From NCBI GenBank assembly GCA_937871705.1, contig CALMOO010000285.1:1-17511 (forward strand): a stretch of DNA of 17,511 nt, in the 5' to 3' direction. The notes under the pieces were generated by a model that saw nothing but the letters and a program-made list of their open reading frames with translations, did no database searches and was not told where the DNA came from. The stretch comes from an uncultured Hymenobacter sp. (lineage in GTDB: Bacteria > Bacteroidota > Bacteroidia > Cytophagales > Hymenobacteraceae). Below, piece by piece: positions 14,657 through 17,511 of the stretch (the first letter of the stretch is position 1; each line of letters starts with the position of its first letter). A program made the position numbers and the translations under genes.

Positions 14657-15089
14657 ATGCTACTTTCTTCTTTTGGTGGCTGCTGCCTGCTGGCTTCTTC
14701 ACCAGCAGTAGCCATAGCTAATACCACGCCGCCAGTAGCTTACGGCCAAGCGTCACCCGCGCCTACCCCTGCCTCGCTGCGCATCGATAGCTTGGTGGCC
14801 ACGCCTCGCACCGTCACGGCGGCCGACTTAGCGGCCCTACCCCACCGCGAGCAGGCCACCACCGACATAGATGGCCGGAAGCACCTGTACCGCAGGGTGG
14901 CCCTGGCCGTGTTTGCCCTGCCCGAAATCGACGCCGACTTCGCGCCCCAAACTATTCTGCTGGCCGACCAGCGCGACGGCCAGCCCCTACCCCCACTACG
15001 GGCCCTACCAACTCATTGTGCCTCTAGAGAAAAAACCCACCCGCTGGGTGCGTCAGCTCACGGGCCTGCGCGTGGTGAAAGTGCAGTAA
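14657..15089 (+). pseudogene. Molybdopterin-dependent oxidoreductase-like protein, broken
   Basis: An exported small protein of the sulfite-oxidase-type molybdopterin domain. After a signal (to about residue 30), LRIDSLVATPRTVTAADLAALPHREQATTD and HLYRRVALA match the family's start; the text then jumps directly to VFALPEIDADFAPQTILLADQ. About 35 residues normally found between (the LAGAPLG...TAADGY part) are missing, an apparent in-frame deletion. Near 14990 the frame changes: the true end, HYGPYQLIVPLEKKP then RWVRQLTGLRVVKVQ, is read one base off and stops at 15087-15089. The shift lies in a run of five Cs inside CCCTACCCCC; four Cs would restore the frame. The gene sits directly behind the ModE-like operator, ahead of the TonB receptor. 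Confidence 0.75.
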
Positions 15090-15090
15090 T

Positions 15091-15133
15091 GCACTGAGTG
15101 AATCTGTCAGTGCGAGCCTGCGAAACAATGACA
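15091..15133. repeat. Small inverted repeats, likely REP relic
   Basis: GCACTGA (15091-15097) pairs with TCAGTGC (15107-15113). An overlapping pair, TGTCA (15105-15109) with TGACA (15129-15133), encloses GTGCGAGCCTGCGAAACAA. The latter recalls the TGTCATTGCGAGC...GAAGCAATGACA palindromes common in Bacteroidota, in decayed form; this is from memory. It lies between the broken molybdopterin gene and the receptor and may form a weak hairpin in the transcript. Confidence 0.45.
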
Positions 15134-15158
15134 AACGATTGGCTATTAAACTATTTCT

Positions 15159-17511
15159 GTGAAAAACAAGCTACCCCTGCTCTCCCTCGCGCTGACGGCG
15201 CTGGCCCAACCCGCGCTGGCGCAAACTGCCCGGCCACCGCGCCGCCCTACCCCCCCTCCTGACACCCTACGCTCCGACCTGAACGAGGTGGTGGTGTCGG
15301 CGTCGCGGGTGGAGGAGAGCTTTTTGCAGTCGCCGGTGACGGTGGAGAAGCTCAATGCCCGCGCCATTCGGCTAACGCCGGCACCGTCGTTTTTTGATGC
15401 CATCGAGCATTTAAAGGGTGTGCAGGTAATTACGCCCAGCCTGGGCTTCAAGGTGATAAATGCGCGGGGCTTCACCAACACGACCAACGTGCGCTTTGCC
15501 CAGCTCGTGGATGGCGTGGACAACCAGGCGCCGCACATTGGCGGGCCGATTGGCAACGTACTTGGGCCGAGCGACTTGGATATTCAGTCTGTGGAGCTGG
15601 TGCCGGGCACGGCCGCTGCGCTCTACGGGCTGAATGCCATTAACGGGCTGGCCAATTTCACGACGAAGAATCCCTTTAGCTCAGAAGGCGTGAGCGTGCG
15701 CCAGCAAACGGGCATCAACCACGTGAATGACCCGAACAGCGGTGCTAAGGCTTATTCCGAAACCAGCGTGCGCTACGCCAAGGTGCTGCTGGCCGACAGA
15801 CTAGCGTTTAAGGTGAACGCAACCTACCTGCGCGGCTACGACTGGGTGGCCAACGACCAGACCGACATCAACCCCAACGGCAATGCCACAACCGGGCTGT
15901 TTGGGGCCGCCAACCCAGCCCCGGACCAGGTGAACCGCTACGGCAATGAGTCGTCGGACCGCACGACGCTGACGCTGGGCGGCAAGCAGTACTCGGTGGC
16001 TCGCACCGGCTACGATGAGAAAGACCTGGTCGATTATAACCTCCAGACGCTCAAGGCCGATGCGGCGGTGCACTACCGCTTTCGGCCGGGGGTAGAGCTG
16101 GCCTACACGTACCGCGTGGCGGGCTTCGACAACGTGTACCAGCGCTCGAACCGCTTCCGGCTGCAGGACTATCGCTTGCAGCAGCACGCCCTCACCCTGA
16201 CTACCCCCGTGGTGCAGGCCCGCGCCTACTTTACCAAGGAAAACACCGGCAAGAGCTACAACCTGCGCTCGATGGGTGAGAATATAGACCGCAGCTATAA
16301 GCCTGATGCGCAGTGGAATACTGATTTCACGAATGCCTGGAACTCGGCCACGGCCGGCGGCCAGGGGGTAGCGGCGGCCCTGGCCACGGCGCGCCAGGCT
16401 GCCGATGCTGGCCGCCTCCAGCCCGGCACCGACGCCTTCAACCAGCGCCTGAGCCAGCTGCAAGACATTAATAACTGGGACGTGGGCGCGGCCCTGCGCG
16501 TGCAGGCCAACCTGCTGCACGGCGAGGCCCAGGTGAACATTGCGGAGGCCCTGCGGCGCGGCAACAATGCCCTACCCCCCCAACTCGACCTGCTAGCCGG
16601 AGCCGACCACCGCACCTACATCGTGGTGCCCGATGGCAATTACTTTATCAACCCCAACCCCGGCAAAGACCCGCTCACCGACAACCTGACATACTCCAAA
16701 ACCGGCGGCTTCGTGCAGGCTGGCGGGCGGCTGTTTGAGGAGAAGCTGCGGCTGACGGCCACGTTGCGCGTGGATAAAAACGACTATTTTGACGTGAAGC
16801 TGAACCCGCGGTTTACGGCCGTTTTTTCGCCCACGCAGCGGCAGAATTTCCGGCTGAGCTACCAGAGCGGCTACCGCTTCCCGAGCTTGTTTGAGGGCTT
16901 TAGCAACGTGAATAGCGGGCAGGTGAAGCGCGTGGGGGGCTTGCCAGTGATGTCGAGCGGCGTGTTTGAAAACAGCTACTTGCGCACCAGCATCGACGCC
17001 TTTAACGCGGCCGTAACGGCTGGTATCAATGCAAATAACTCGTCGGCCACGGCGGCGCAGAAGAAGCAGCAAGCCATAGCGGCCAACCAAGGTTTGCTGG
17101 TGAAAAATCCGTACACCTACCTCAAGCCCGAGTATATCCGCTCGCTCGAAATGGGCTACAAGGCGGCGCTGGGACCGGGCGGGCGGCTGCTGTTTGATAT
17201 GGATTTTTACTACAACTCGTACCGCGATTTTATTGCGCAAGTTGAAGCCTACGTGCCCGTTACGGCCAATGGCACGCCCATCACGTCGGCCGATTTGAAC
17301 ACCATTGCCACTACCCTTAATGCCCGCGCCGGACAGGCCCGCTACCGGCTCTGGACCAACTCGCAGAGCCAGGTGTATAACTACGGCGGCTCGGCGGGGC
17401 TGCGCTACGAGCTGGCCAGCGGCTACCTGGCCGGCGCCAACACCACCTACACCCGCCTCGACCGCACTCAAAACGGCGACGGCCTCGAAGACGGCTTCAA
17501 CACCCCACGCT
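15159..17511 (+). CDS. TonB-dependent outer-membrane receptor (5' part, runs off the window)
   Basis: The frame stays open for 784 codons from GTG 15159 to the right edge. A signal peptide ends LAQPALAQ (about residue 22). A Pro-rich spacer and a TonB-box-like DLNEVVVSASR precede the plug domain: VTVEKLNARAIRLTPAPSFFDAIEHLKGVQV, INARGFTNTTNVRFAQLVDG, and LGPSDLDIQSVELVPGTAAALYG, a standard plug sequence. Barrel strands follow, with LRLTATLRVDKN, NFRLSYQSGYRFPSLFEGF and YIRSLEMGYKAALG near 17150. It imports a scarce ligand across the outer membrane using the proton-motive force via TonB-ExbBD. No carboxypeptidase-like N-terminal repeat or SusD partner is seen, so it is not a typical glycan receptor. 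The position behind a ModE-like regulator and operator makes molybdate (free or chelated) the best guess for its ligand. GTG is the only good start before the signal peptide. Confidence 0.93.
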   Translation, partial: MKNKLPLLSLALTALAQPALAQTARPPRRPTPPPDTLRSDLNEVVVSASRVEESFLQSPVTVEKLNARAIRLTPAPSFFDAIEHLKGVQVITPSLGFKVINARGFTNTTNVRFAQLVDGVDNQAPHIGGPIGNVLGPSDLDIQSVELVPGTAAALYGLNAINGLANFTTKNPFSSEGVSVRQQTGINHVNDPNSGAKAYSETSVRYAKVLLADRLAFKVNATYLRGYDWVANDQTDINPNGNATTGLFGAANPAPDQVNRYGNESSDRTTLTLGGKQYSVARTGYDEKDLVDYNLQTLKADAAVHYRFRPGVELAYTYRVAGFDNVYQRSNRFRLQDYRLQQHALTLTTPVVQARAYFTKENTGKSYNLRSMGENIDRSYKPDAQWNTDFTNAWNSATAGGQGVAAALATARQAADAGRLQPGTDAFNQRLSQLQDINNWDVGAALRVQANLLHGEAQVNIAEALRRGNNALPPQLDLLAGADHRTYIVVPDGNYFINPNPGKDPLTDNLTYSKTGGFVQAGGRLFEEKLRLTATLRVDKNDYFDVKLNPRFTAVFSPTQRQNFRLSYQSGYRFPSLFEGFSNVNSGQVKRVGGLPVMSSGVFENSYLRTSIDAFNAAVTAGINANNSSATAAQKKQQAIAANQGLLVKNPYTYLKPEYIRSLEMGYKAALGPGGRLLFDMDFYYNSYRDFIAQVEAYVPVTANGTPITSADLNTIATTLNARAGQARYRLWTNSQSQVYNYGGSAGLRYELASGYLAGANTTYTRLDRTQNGDGLEDGFNTPR

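Larger units (their letters stand above)
467..16581. repeat. Dispersed CCCTACCCC / GGGGTAGGG motif, about 14 exact copies
   Basis: Exact copies in the + orientation lie at about 1138, 1363, 1852, 2852, 3041, 3904, 4935, 6264, 14835, 14985, 15245 and 16570; the reverse form is at 467, and one + copy at 13031 lies inside a minus-strand gene. Most are extended to GCCCTACCCCC. In genes they read Ala-Leu-Pro with the otherwise less used Leu codon CTA, or Gly-Val-Gly in reverse. Counting was by eye. Confidence 0.75.

Noticed and set aside
15801..17471. Two long open frames on the minus strand (15801-16520 and 16593-17471)
   Set aside because: They lie wholly antisense to the TonB receptor, show no family features, and arise from G/C-rich third positions of the plus-strand codons.

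Overview
The window looks like a chromosomal segment of a GC-rich Bacteroidota of the Hymenobacter type. The evidence is a type IX secretion (T9SS) C-terminal sorting domain, many Bacteroidota-style lipoproteins and outer-membrane beta-barrels, a TonB-dependent receptor, almost no Shine-Dalgarno sequences, an archaeal/eukaryal-type ProRS, and a very high frequency of the string CCCTACCCC. The genus is an inference from overall look, not a database result.

Left part (1-2.45 kb): the 3' end of an unrecognised gene, a decayed palindromic intergenic repeat, and a 600-aa membrane protein with a glutamine-amidotransferase-like fold, closed by a strong intrinsic terminator. A 13-bp direct repeat brackets that terminator.

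2.45-7.2 kb: an ECF sigma factor with an ECF-like promoter just upstream overlaps by ATGA a 582-aa protein. That protein has a cytoplasmic head, one inner-membrane helix, a long basic disordered linker and a C-terminal outer-membrane beta-barrel, so it may be a one-protein trans-envelope anti-sigma device. A lipoprotein and a DUF4394/T9SS-sorted secreted protein follow. The block ends in a perfect 66-bp palindrome shared with the convergent proS gene.

7.2-13.2 kb: proS (minus strand), a glycine/tyrosine-rich lipoprotein with a FUS-like low-complexity tail, a FadL/OmpP1-type outer-membrane protein, and an unrecognised lipoprotein on the minus strand. Clear hairpin terminators separate them.

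13.2-17.5 kb: a decaying region that also carries what looks like a molybdate locus. It holds a dipeptidyl-peptidase IV pseudogene reduced to its two ends, a STAS-like small protein, a one-domain ModE-type regulator, and a perfect ModE-like operator. Downstream are a molybdopterin-oxidoreductase gene broken by an internal deletion and a C-tract frameshift, and a TonB-dependent receptor that runs off the window. Inference: the regulator binds the operator and controls the downstream receptor, which may import molybdate or a related oxyanion.

No rRNA, tRNA, CRISPR array, transposase or phage gene was seen.
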